From JBCDIQ01 sp039024295 (GTDB lineage: Bacteria; Bacteroidota; Bacteroidia; J057), in the NCBI GenBank assembly GCA_039024295.1, contig JBCDIQ010000278.1:1-8127 (forward strand): a DNA stretch of 8,127 nucleotides, written 5' to 3'. How positions within the stretch are numbered: position 1 is the first letter of the stretch; every line of letters begins with the position of its first letter. A model generated the notes under the pieces. That model had not been told where the DNA came from. It saw only the letters and a list, made by a program, of their open reading frames with translations, and searched no databases. Below are positions 1-6,786 of this stretch, one piece after another. The position numbers were made by a program, and so were the translations under genes.

Positions 1-1586
1 CCTTGGTTTTGCAAGGCTTGTATACGGTATTGGAATGCAGCACCACGAAGGATTTGTCTCCCTACATCTGCTGCAAAGCGATTTTGAGGAACTTCCAAAT
101 AAGAGCCTTTTACCCAATCGTTGAAAGCGCCCATGGAGGGACCGCACCAAATTTGGTAATCCGCTTCCCGACCAGTCATACCCGCATTGGCCCAATTGGA
201 AGAAAGGCCTAAATACCACCGAAAAACCAATGCCATTTTTCGCTTGGAATCCCCTTTGGCACGTTCAATCTGATGAGGATCACGTGCTTCAAAAAATTCA
301 ATACACGACTGCCAGATTTCTTCAAAGCTGCGTTTAAACGTGGACTTTTCTAGCTTTTCCCGTTGTGCTTGCGGAATTTCCTCCCAAGAATTGTAGTTGC
401 TGTAAAAATCGTACAGCTTCTGGGCACGCATAGGGAACATCGTTCCCCGCTTTAACACCTGGAGCTTAACGCCCATTTCAAACATATCAGAAGCTGGCGC
501 CATCATGATATCTGCCATTCCCGCGTTCGCTAACAATTTTCGAACATGGTCACAGGTGCCAGATTCCAGGCACGCCTGGTTGACAGAACCCGTAACAATA
601 TAAGCCGCTCCCATCGAAAAGGCAGCTAATGCTGACTCGGGTGTACTGATCCCACCGGCAGCACCTACCCGTACCGGTTGAGCGTATTTATACTCAGCTT
701 GCACTTCATCTCTCAGTGCCACGATGGACGGAAGTAAACACACCAAGGGTCGATTATCGGTATGGCCACCAGAATCTGCTTCCACGGTAATGTCATCTGC
801 CATGGGCACCTGACGTGCCATCTCGGCTTGGTCAGCAGTAATTTGGCCTTGTGCTACCAGATCGGCCAGCATCTTTTCGGGTGCAGGTCGCATAAACTGG
901 ATCGCCACTTCACGACGTGAGATCTTCGCCAGGACCTTGTTCTGAATCACTACTTCACCTTGTGGGCCTCTCATCAAGCCATTTACCCGATACCGCACAA
1001 TATGTGGGGTCAGTCGTAAAAAGGCAGAGGCCTCAACTGTACGAACCGCATATTTTAGGTACAAATCTACTGCCCCCTTTTCCAAAGCAGGCTCAGCCGG
1101 ACTGTGGATCAGGTTAAACGCATAGGGGCCATTGGGAAGGGCCGCCTGTATGTTATGAATCGCTTCTTCTACCCTGGAAGGGACCAAGCCCGCTGCCCCA
1201 AATGAACCGAGCATACCAGCTTTTCCTACTGCAATGACCAGCTCTTCGGATGCAATTCCATTGGCCATGGCACCCGTTGAATAGGCATAGGTCAGCCCAT
1301 GCTGGGCTTTGAATGCCGGATCTCCCAACTGCTCTGCCACCAATGCGGGTGCAGTACCCAACACCGTCAACGCCTGTCCATTATGGGTTTCTTCCATTTG
1401 CCCCCCTTGAGCGACCCCAATCTGGCTGTTGGCACTCCCAACAACATAACAGGGTCGGGTCACATCATTTAACTTTGCCTGTATCCCGGCTGCATCAAAA
1501 GAAAGCTGATTTGCGCCCCCCTGCCACATACGAACCGTTGTACTGGCAAATGGCACATAACTGATCTGATTATTTACATCGGTCAT
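1..1586 (-). CDS. pfaD: PfaD-family trans-acting enoyl reductase (3'-truncated by window edge)
   Basis: The minus strand reads open for 528 codons from ATG 1586-1584 to the left edge. An in-frame TAA lies 12 bases upstream (1598-1596), so this ATG is the only reasonable start. The product matches the PfaD family: FMN-dependent, nitronate monooxygenase-like TIM-barrel enoyl reductases that reduce enoyl-ACP intermediates in trans for polyunsaturated fatty acid (PUFA) synthases or trans-AT polyketide synthases in the cytoplasm. Visible landmarks are EADSGGHTDNRP (residues 269-280), the glycine-rich AAGGIS (309-314, flavin phosphate region), VTGSVNQ (331-337) and the family signature GTMFPMRAQKLYDFY (381-395), followed by the C-terminal helical part with WCGPSMGAFNDW (480-491). 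Family members are about 540-550 residues, so only roughly 10-25 residues should be missing. It is the first gene of a leftward unit and diverges from miaA. Whether the partner is a PUFA or a polyketide synthase cannot be seen here. Confidence 0.93.
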   Translation of the reverse strand, partial: MTDVNNQISYVPFASTTVRMWQGGANQLSFDAAGIQAKLNDVTRPCYVVGSANSQIGVAQGGQMEETHNGQALTVLGTAPALVAEQLGDPAFKAQHGLTYAYSTGAMANGIASEELVIAVGKAGMLGSFGAAGLVPSRVEEAIHNIQAALPNGPYAFNLIHSPAEPALEKGAVDLYLKYAVRTVEASAFLRLTPHIVRYRVNGLMRGPQGEVVIQNKVLAKISRREVAIQFMRPAPEKMLADLVAQGQITADQAEMARQVPMADDITVEADSGGHTDNRPLVCLLPSIVALRDEVQAEYKYAQPVRVGAAGGISTPESALAAFSMGAAYIVTGSVNQACLESGTCDHVRKLLANAGMADIMMAPASDMFEMGVKLQVLKRGTMFPMRAQKLYDFYSNYNSWEEIPQAQREKLEKSTFKRSFEEIWQSCIEFFEARDPHQIERAKGDSKRKMALVFRWYLGLSSNWANAGMTGREADYQIWCGPSMGAFNDWVKGSYLEVPQNRFAADVGRQILRGAAFQYRIQALQNQ

Positions 1587-1590
1587 GCCC

Positions 1591-1627
1591 GAAAGTTACA
1601 TTTTCCACACGAGCTTTTCTATTTTTG
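1591..1627. promoter_or_regulatory. Divergent pfaD/miaA promoter region with two -7-like boxes
   Basis: Only 45 bp separate the two divergent start codons. On the plus strand TATTTTTG (1620-1627) fits the Bacteroidota -7 consensus TAnnTTTG and ends 4 bases before the miaA ATG. On the minus strand TAACTTTC (1598-1591) matches 7 of 8 positions and likewise ends 4 bases before the pfaD ATG. If used, both transcripts would be leaderless or nearly so. No convincing -33 TTG is seen for either, and no Shine-Dalgarno site. The boxes are read directly from the sequence; their use as promoters is inference. Confidence 0.3.
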
Positions 1628-1631
1628 ACAT

Positions 1632-2570
1632 ATGAAATACCTCATATCCATTGTTGGCCCGACTGGCGTTGGGAAAACTGAGCTTTCCCTGCGCTTGGCA
1701 CGCCATTTTCAAACCGAGGTATTGAGCGGGGACTCTCGTCAGGTTTACCGCCACATGAACATAGGAACAGCTAAGGTATCTCCTGAAATTACTGCGGAGA
1801 TTCCTCACCACTTCATTGACATTCTCGATCCAAGCGAAGAGTTCGACGCTGCACAATTTGCCGAACAGGCCGATCAACTGGTTGAACGGCTTCATGCTTC
1901 CGGACGTGAAGTGGTAATTGTAGTAGGTGGCTCCACCTTGTACATGAATGCCCTCTGGCATGGGCTGGATGATATGCCAAAAGTTCCCAAGGAAATTCGG
2001 ACACAGCTGAACCAGGAACTTTCGACTTTAGGGTTGCCAGAATTGGTGAACCAACTCAAAGCACATGATCCAACCACTTGGGAGAGGATCGATAAACATA
2101 ATCCTGCTCGAGTGATTCGGGCACTTGAGGTATTTCGGGCAAGTGGCAAACCCATTTCATTTTTCAGGGAAAATAAACCCGAAAAAACAGTTCCTTACCG
2201 ACATATTAAAGTGGGCCTTACCACAGAACGATCGGTTCTGTATGAGCGAATCAACCATCGAGTATTGCAGATGATGGAAGCGGGATTGTTACAGGAAGTA
2301 GATACCCTATTAAACATGGGGTACACGTCTATTTCACCAGGTCTGCGTTCTATTGGGTACCAGGAGTTGATCGCCTTTCGAGCGGGCAAACACAGCCTGG
2401 AAACTGCTATCAAACTGATCCAGCGCAACAGCCGCAGGTATGCCAAGCGTCAATTAACTTGGTACCGTAAAGAAGCGGATATTGTTTGGATGGAATCTGG
2501 CACCGAAACGGCAGAGAATGTAAAGAAATGGGTAGAAATTGGCTATCCATATAAAAAAAGCACTGACTAA
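1632..2570 (+). CDS. miaA: tRNA dimethylallyltransferase MiaA
   Basis: This 312-residue protein transfers the dimethylallyl group of DMAPP to N6 of A37 in tRNAs that read UNN codons, making i6A37, in the cytoplasm. The family signature is complete: P-loop GPTGVGKT (residues 9-16), DSRQVY (34-39) with the presumed general base D34, the NIGTAK segment (43-48), GGSTLY (99-104), NPARVIRALEVF (157-168), LRSIGYQE (238-245) and the C-terminal RNSRRYAKRQLTWYR (265-279) that contacts tRNA. Length is normal. An in-frame TGA six bases upstream (1626-1628) fixes ATG 1632 as the start. GGSTLY departs from the more usual GGTGLY or GGSGLY form, which looks like lineage variation rather than damage. It diverges from pfaD and converges on the M4 protease, with its last codons inside that gene's probable terminator. 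Bacteroidota can carry two miaA copies; which one this is cannot be told here. Confidence 0.96.
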   Translation: MKYLISIVGPTGVGKTELSLRLARHFQTEVLSGDSRQVYRHMNIGTAKVSPEITAEIPHHFIDILDPSEEFDAAQFAEQADQLVERLHASGREVVIVVGGSTLYMNALWHGLDDMPKVPKEIRTQLNQELSTLGLPELVNQLKAHDPTTWERIDKHNPARVIRALEVFRASGKPISFFRENKPEKTVPYRHIKVGLTTERSVLYERINHRVLQMMEAGLLQEVDTLLNMGYTSISPGLRSIGYQELIAFRAGKHSLETAIKLIQRNSRRYAKRQLTWYRKEADIVWMESGTETAENVKKWVEIGYPYKKSTD

Positions 2571-2584
2571 AGAGCCAGTGCTTT
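2553..2584 (-). terminator. Probable rho-independent terminator for the M4 protease gene
   Basis: AAAGCACTG (2557-2565) and CAGTGCTTT (2576-2584) form a 9-bp perfect stem around a 10-base loop that contains the miaA stop codon. Read leftwards, the hairpin is followed by an unbroken run of T from the A7 tract at 2553-2559 (the stem takes the last three), as expected for an intrinsic terminator about 20 bases past the protease stop at 2605. Read rightwards, the run after the stem is only CTTTACC, so termination of miaA would be weaker. The stem overlaps the last miaA codons. Confidence 0.7.
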
Positions 2585-2604
2585 ACCTTCAAGATCAGGT
2601 ATTT

Positions 2605-5445
2605 TTATTGAACCAGGACCTTCCTTGTCAATTGACCAGAAGGGGCATCAATTTGAAGAAGGTATAAACCTTTCGCGAGTTCATTCACCTCAAACTGCCC
2701 TTCAAACCTGCCAGTGTTTGCTTCCAACGCTTTCGCAAACACCACCTTGCCCTGGACATCTAGCAGCCTAGCATTTATGACTGAGGGCGAATTGGATTCA
2801 ACAACCACATTTAACTTGTCAGTAGCAGGATTCGGAAATACACTTAGCGTAGTTGCCGATAGGTTATCATCCACTGAGGCGGCAATCCGTGTGCCCTCAA
2901 TGTTGATGTTGTCAATGTAAATCCGATCTCCCATTCCTGATGGGTCCAAGGCACGGCTTTGTACACATCGCCCTTCAAACACAATCTGGAATTGCTGACC
3001 CGCATAAGCACTCAGGTCAAAAATCCTTTTGCTAAAAGGATCATTGGTTTCTGTCAAAGGCTGATACCTTGCAAGTTCATCATTGCCCACGATTAGCCTC
3101 AACCTACTGGCCGTATTGAAACGGAACCCAATGTTATCCTGGTAATACCGTGAGAATTCTTGCTTCATGTCAAAGCTCAGCATCAGGCTGCTATATTCAG
3201 TAGCATCAACACAGAAACTGGCGGTGCCTCCAAACTCCTGGTTAGCATCGAAAGGGTCAGTATTGCCACTTATAAAGGCATAATCATCAAAATCTCCTCC
3301 TTCAATCAGGATTCCATACGGACTTTGATTCCCAGCAAAATCAGATATTTCAACATTACCTTGAATACCAGGAATCAAACGGATGGTATCAAGAACAGAA
3401 GCAGTCAGCACAAAATTTTCGAAGTCGAATGATTGTTCCTGAATGGGAACATTGTTGAATACCCGAATGGTCTCAGAACTGTCATCCAGCACATATGGAT
3501 CAGTGGCAGAAAAAGTGCGTGCCACCACGGAATATGAACCAGGGGCTGACAGATCAGCCTTTCTCCGGAAAACATAATTGAATGTTTGGCGAGCCTGGAG
3601 CCCATTGGGGAAAGTAATTCGTTCAACAGCGGAACGAAGTGGGTCTTTTATAAAATATGCTACCTGAATAGAAGTTCCTGGAGCAATATCGTCACAGCCA
3701 AAGTACTGAAGGGTGATGCGGATTTCCTCCTCAGAGGTAAGCTGACAACTGTTGAGCGGTTCAATATCTACCACACCAAAGTTGTCACTGAGAATAGGAG
3801 CGCCTACCCCGACTGCAAACCATGCATTGTTTACCTGCACAAACTCATCAGAACATTCATTGTACAAGTCAGATGCTGACTGGAGGGCACCCATCCTTGC
3901 ATCCAGGTGATTCGAACTTGGCGTCAGGTAAACAGTAAGGTTACGGTAGGCAACCTTCCCAGCTTTATCCAGGCCAATGGACGAAACATCATAATTCTTT
4001 CCGATCCCATTTATTCCAGTACCACCGTCTACCAACAGTTGGAACCACTTATTCTGTACACCAGAATTGATGTGTACCCCACCATTGTCAAGTTCTCCTT
4101 CATACCATGATGGCCCTAGGTAAGTATCAGGATCACCGTATCCTCTGGGGTTTTCCATGGAACGAAATGGACCTCCCCGAAAATCTTCACCGATTAACCA
4201 GTCAGCATTAGCAGAGTCAGAGATGAATTCAACCACCGCACCAAAAATATCACTGAAGGATTCATTCAGGGCTCCAGATTCATTACGATAAATCAGGCCC
4301 GCAGAAGTACCTGTTACCCCATGCGCAAGTTCGTGAGCCACCACATCAATGGAAGTAAGCGGGTCCCCTACTCCATCTCCATAACGGGCAAATACGCCAT
4401 TCCAGGAAGCATTGAACCAAAGGGTATCCCAGTGGACGTAACTCAAAATTTTACTGCCCCGGTTGTCAAAGCTGTTACGATTATGGGCATTAATGAAATA
4501 ATCGTAGGTCATCTCGGAGCCCCAGTGGGCATCAGTCGCGGCTTCGTCAAATTGTGGGTTCACATTGTCCCACATGTTATCATCATCAAAGAAATCTAGT
4601 GCCCTTGAGATGTTGTTCCCCATGTTCATGTCATAGGTCTCAATGCCACCTCCACGGCCTGTCTCTCTTAGACGAAACTGGTTACCGATGGCCTCAGTCA
4701 TGATCTCTTGGGTACCTGAATACTTGGTTTCAGCCGTTCCCTTAACGTCCATGGTCATCAGCATGTCAAGTTTCTTCACGATTTCCCCCGTTTGTGCATC
4801 TACATACACCCACCAGCGTCCATCTGGTACCATGGTGTACAAGTCCAGTTTGTATACCAGTCGGTAGTTATTGCTTCTCAAGTCAAAGTCTACCGTAGAG
4901 TAAATCAGCTCAGGAATTGGCTCAAAAGACGCATCGGGATCCCGAAACACATCTTTAATCAATGCCTGGTAATCTGCATTCTCATACATGTAAGTGGTGG
5001 CCTGTACTTCATTTTTAGCCAACTGAAGTGCAGTTTCAGCACTAATCTCGGGAAATGCAGCCTGAAGCAATGCGCCTGGAATACGGCCATTACCGGTGCT
5101 GGCAATACCGTCTTTCACATGGACAATGAATTCAGATCCTTCAATTCTAATGCCTTGGTGGAACTGGGCAAACCTCAAGTGTTGCATTCCTAGTTCGTCT
5201 TCAGAGGCAGATTCTAATTTCATTTCGTCCGCAAATCCTAACCCAAATGCAGCTTTGTACTGATCGAGCAAGGAATAAGGATTTAGCTTCAAATCAGCAT
5301 CAAATATTAGCCAACCTGGAGCACCAGCTGAACGAGCTATTGTAGCAAGAGAAGGGGTTAAGGTAGAGGTTTGGGCATTTAGTAGCGTAGAGAACAAGCA
5401 TACGCTCACGAAGGTGAGCATACCTTTCAGGGGTAATCGATTCAT
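2605..5445 (-). CDS. Secreted M4 (thermolysin-family) metalloprotease with T9SS sorting domain
   Basis: This 946-residue zinc endopeptidase is predicted to cross the inner membrane by Sec and the outer membrane by the type IX system, ending on the surface or in the medium. In order: signal peptide 1-24 (KGMLTFVSVCLFSTLLNA, cleavage before Q25); FTP-like prodomain about 55-122; PepSY-like inhibitor region about 134-225; M4 catalytic domain about 235-548 with HELAH (371-375; zinc ligands H371 and H375, catalytic E372), GALNESFSD (391-399, third ligand E395) and GGVHINSGV (455-463, catalytic H458); CARDB/Ig-like domain about 557-665; MAM-like beta-sandwich about 672-853; type A sorting domain about 865-946 with SVFPNPATDKLNV, a GKVV turn and the ending GLYLLQID...RKVLVQ. 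All catalytic residues are present, so it should be active after propeptide removal. It stands alone on its strand; substrate (nutritional protein, matrix or host protein) is unknown. Vibriolysin- and elastase-like M4 proteins are its relatives. Confidence 0.95.
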   Translation of the reverse strand: MNRLPLKGMLTFVSVCLFSTLLNAQTSTLTPSLATIARSAGAPGWLIFDADLKLNPYSLLDQYKAAFGLGFADEMKLESASEDELGMQHLRFAQFHQGIRIEGSEFIVHVKDGIASTGNGRIPGALLQAAFPEISAETALQLAKNEVQATTYMYENADYQALIKDVFRDPDASFEPIPELIYSTVDFDLRSNNYRLVYKLDLYTMVPDGRWWVYVDAQTGEIVKKLDMLMTMDVKGTAETKYSGTQEIMTEAIGNQFRLRETGRGGGIETYDMNMGNNISRALDFFDDDNMWDNVNPQFDEAATDAHWGSEMTYDYFINAHNRNSFDNRGSKILSYVHWDTLWFNASWNGVFARYGDGVGDPLTSIDVVAHELAHGVTGTSAGLIYRNESGALNESFSDIFGAVVEFISDSANADWLIGEDFRGGPFRSMENPRGYGDPDTYLGPSWYEGELDNGGVHINSGVQNKWFQLLVDGGTGINGIGKNYDVSSIGLDKAGKVAYRNLTVYLTPSSNHLDARMGALQSASDLYNECSDEFVQVNNAWFAVGVGAPILSDNFGVVDIEPLNSCQLTSEEEIRITLQYFGCDDIAPGTSIQVAYFIKDPLRSAVERITFPNGLQARQTFNYVFRRKADLSAPGSYSVVARTFSATDPYVLDDSSETIRVFNNVPIQEQSFDFENFVLTASVLDTIRLIPGIQGNVEISDFAGNQSPYGILIEGGDFDDYAFISGNTDPFDANQEFGGTASFCVDATEYSSLMLSFDMKQEFSRYYQDNIGFRFNTASRLRLIVGNDELARYQPLTETNDPFSKRIFDLSAYAGQQFQIVFEGRCVQSRALDPSGMGDRIYIDNINIEGTRIAASVDDNLSATTLSVFPNPATDKLNVVVESNSPSVINARLLDVQGKVVFAKALEANTGRFEGQFEVNELAKGLYLLQIDAPSGQLTRKVLVQ

Positions 5446-5485
5446 CTGAGGTTAATTGGGTTTGACAAATTTTCCGTGCAACTTA

Positions 5486-5499
5486 CTAACGATTGTTAG
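5486..5499. promoter_or_regulatory. 14-bp near-perfect palindrome in the M4 protease leader
   Basis: CTAACGATTGTTAG pairs with its own reverse complement at all but one central pair (G/T). It lies between the candidate protease -7 box and the start codon, about 40 bases upstream of the ATG. Such a site could be an operator for a dimeric regulator, or simply a small hairpin in the leader RNA. No regulator gene is adjacent, so function is unproven. Confidence 0.25.
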
Positions 5500-5525
5500 C
5501 TTTAAGGAGTGGCTATTCTTGGAAA

Positions 5526-5533
5526 CAAATATA
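5526..5533 (-). promoter_or_regulatory. Candidate -7 promoter box for the M4 protease
   Basis: On the minus strand TATATTTG fits the Bacteroidota TAnnTTTG -7 consensus exactly. It lies 80 bases upstream of the protease ATG and would give a 5' leader of roughly 70-75 bases containing the palindrome at 5486-5499. A -33 TTG at the usual spacing is not obvious, which lowers confidence. Confidence 0.4.
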
Positions 5534-5631
5534 GATTATTCAATTTGTTTGTCCCATAACTAGCAAAAGCTTCATTAAGTTTGAGTTGCGAATTTGGGAT
5601 TTGGCCTGCATTCTTGTGTTATAGAGATTGG

Positions 5632-5661
5632 TTTGTTCCTCCCAATAATTTGTATAATTTG
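5632..5661 (+). promoter_or_regulatory. Candidate promoter for the amidase gene
   Basis: TTTG (5632-5635) is followed after 19 bases by TAATTTG (5655-5661; in fuller context TATAATTTG). This resembles the Bacteroidota TTTG-N19-TAnnTTTG arrangement with one base missing in the -7 box. The ATG follows 15 bases after the box, so the leader would be very short. A second TAATTTG occurs at 5646-5652. No Shine-Dalgarno site is visible. Confidence 0.35.
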
Positions 5662-5676
5662 AAATAAATTATTGCC

Positions 5677-6786
5677 ATGAACGATTCTATTCATCAACCG
5701 GAAGAGATATTAGATGATACAGTAGTCATTGATTTTGATACCTTGGACGAGGTAGAGGAAGCCTTGTCTCACATGGACCGAGGATTCATGGCGGCAAGAA
5801 GTCGTGCGATGTCACATAAAACTCAGAGCCGATCTTTAGACGGGGAACACATGGAAGGAGGCCCCATTGACCTCAAGGAGATTGAAGGCATTACTTTTAT
5901 CGATGAAGATTGGCAGGATGGGGGGGAGGTATTCACAGTTTCAGATGTAGCAGAAGGCACTTTCATGGAGGATGCAGTAATTGTGGAGGATGCCATTCTG
6001 GACATTAAAGCCGAAAAACAACTTGCGAAGCTCGACTTGGGGGCCATTGTACAGGAACCGCTGTCCACCCTGGAGCATTTTGCCTCCAAACAGAACAAAA
6101 ACCAGATTTACCTGCATCACACGGTTTCACCAGGGGATCCCATGATCTCTATTAGATGGTGGAGAATGGACAGGACCAGCAGTGGAAACAGAAAACGTGT
6201 GGCCACCTTTGCCGTGATCGCAGGTCGGGAAAAAGAAAATGGCAAATACACCGACGGACAAATTTACCAGTGCTTCTCCTCTGCCTATTGGGCGCACCAT
6301 TTGTATATCCACAGTGCTGGGAACCGGGGGAAAATCAATTCTAAATACAGAACCCGGACCCAAAACACAAAGCTCAACAAGGAATCTATGGGAATTGAAC
6401 TCGCCTCATGGGGGCCGTTGAAAAAAATGAAAAACGGCCGATTTGCTCCTGTGGATCATTATAATTCAGTTATGAAAAAGCACGAGAAGGAGTCCTTTAT
6501 CACGAGAAGTCTACCAGCTAGTCAGGTCATTAAGTATCCAAAAGAATACCGTGGCTTTACCTACTTTGAACGCTATACAGATAATCAACTGGAGTCCACC
6601 CGTCAACTGCTGGTGTACCTATGCGACAAATACAACATTCCTACCAAAGTGGATGAATCGATATTTAAGCTAAGCGAGAAAGCCCTGCAAGGAGATAAGG
6701 GAATATTTACCCATACCAGCGTCCGGGCAGATAAATCCGACTGCCATCCTCAGCCTGAGCTAATCGACATGCTGAAGAGCCTCTAG
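5677..6786 (+). CDS. N-acetylmuramoyl-L-alanine amidase-like protein (Amidase_2 fold) with acidic N-terminal extension
   Basis: This is a 369-residue protein. Residues about 140-369 resemble the zinc-dependent Amidase_2/PGRP fold, which cleaves the bond between N-acetylmuramic acid and L-alanine in peptidoglycan. Visible landmarks are IYLHHTVS (144-151; first zinc His, H147 or H148), DGQIYQCF (193-200), YWAHHLYIH (204-212), SMGIELASWGPL (237-248; E241 at the position of a conserved Glu) and THTSVRADKSDCHP (345-358). In the last motif H346 and C356 are the likely second and third ligands, with Cys instead of the Asp of AmpD but with AmpD-like spacing of ten, and K353 nearby. Residues 1-115 are unlike any domain I recognise and hold about 31 Asp/Glu against about 8 Lys/Arg. 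There is no signal peptide or membrane segment, so export by Sec is unlikely. It could be a cytoplasmic recycling amidase, a phage-derived endolysin or a specially delivered enzyme. The gene ends overlapping trmN6 by 4 bp. Confidence 0.8.
   Translation: MNDSIHQPEEILDDTVVIDFDTLDEVEEALSHMDRGFMAARSRAMSHKTQSRSLDGEHMEGGPIDLKEIEGITFIDEDWQDGGEVFTVSDVAEGTFMEDAVIVEDAILDIKAEKQLAKLDLGAIVQEPLSTLEHFASKQNKNQIYLHHTVSPGDPMISIRWWRMDRTSSGNRKRVATFAVIAGREKENGKYTDGQIYQCFSSAYWAHHLYIHSAGNRGKINSKYRTRTQNTKLNKESMGIELASWGPLKKMKNGRFAPVDHYNSVMKKHEKESFITRSLPASQVIKYPKEYRGFTYFERYTDNQLESTRQLLVYLCDKYNIPTKVDESIFKLSEKALQGDKGIFTHTSVRADKSDCHPQPELIDMLKSL

Noticed and set aside
1313..1564. Plus-strand open frames at 3-212, 917-1117 and 1313-1564
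   Set aside because: They lie antisense to pfaD, show no family motifs and have low-complexity, proline- or histidine-rich composition typical of shadow frames.
1596..2592. Minus-strand open frames opposite miaA
   Set aside because: miaA has complete family motifs in the plus frame; the antisense frames overlap each other and resemble no protein family.
4792..5193. 133-codon plus-strand frame opposite the protease N-terminus
   Set aside because: It is fully inside the protease gene, whose signal peptide and prodomain are clear; no start signal or domain supports it.
5446..5676. Small RNA or short peptide gene in the 231-bp intergenic region
   Set aside because: The AT-rich stretch holds promoter-like boxes and one palindrome, but no terminator hairpin or plausible short gene.
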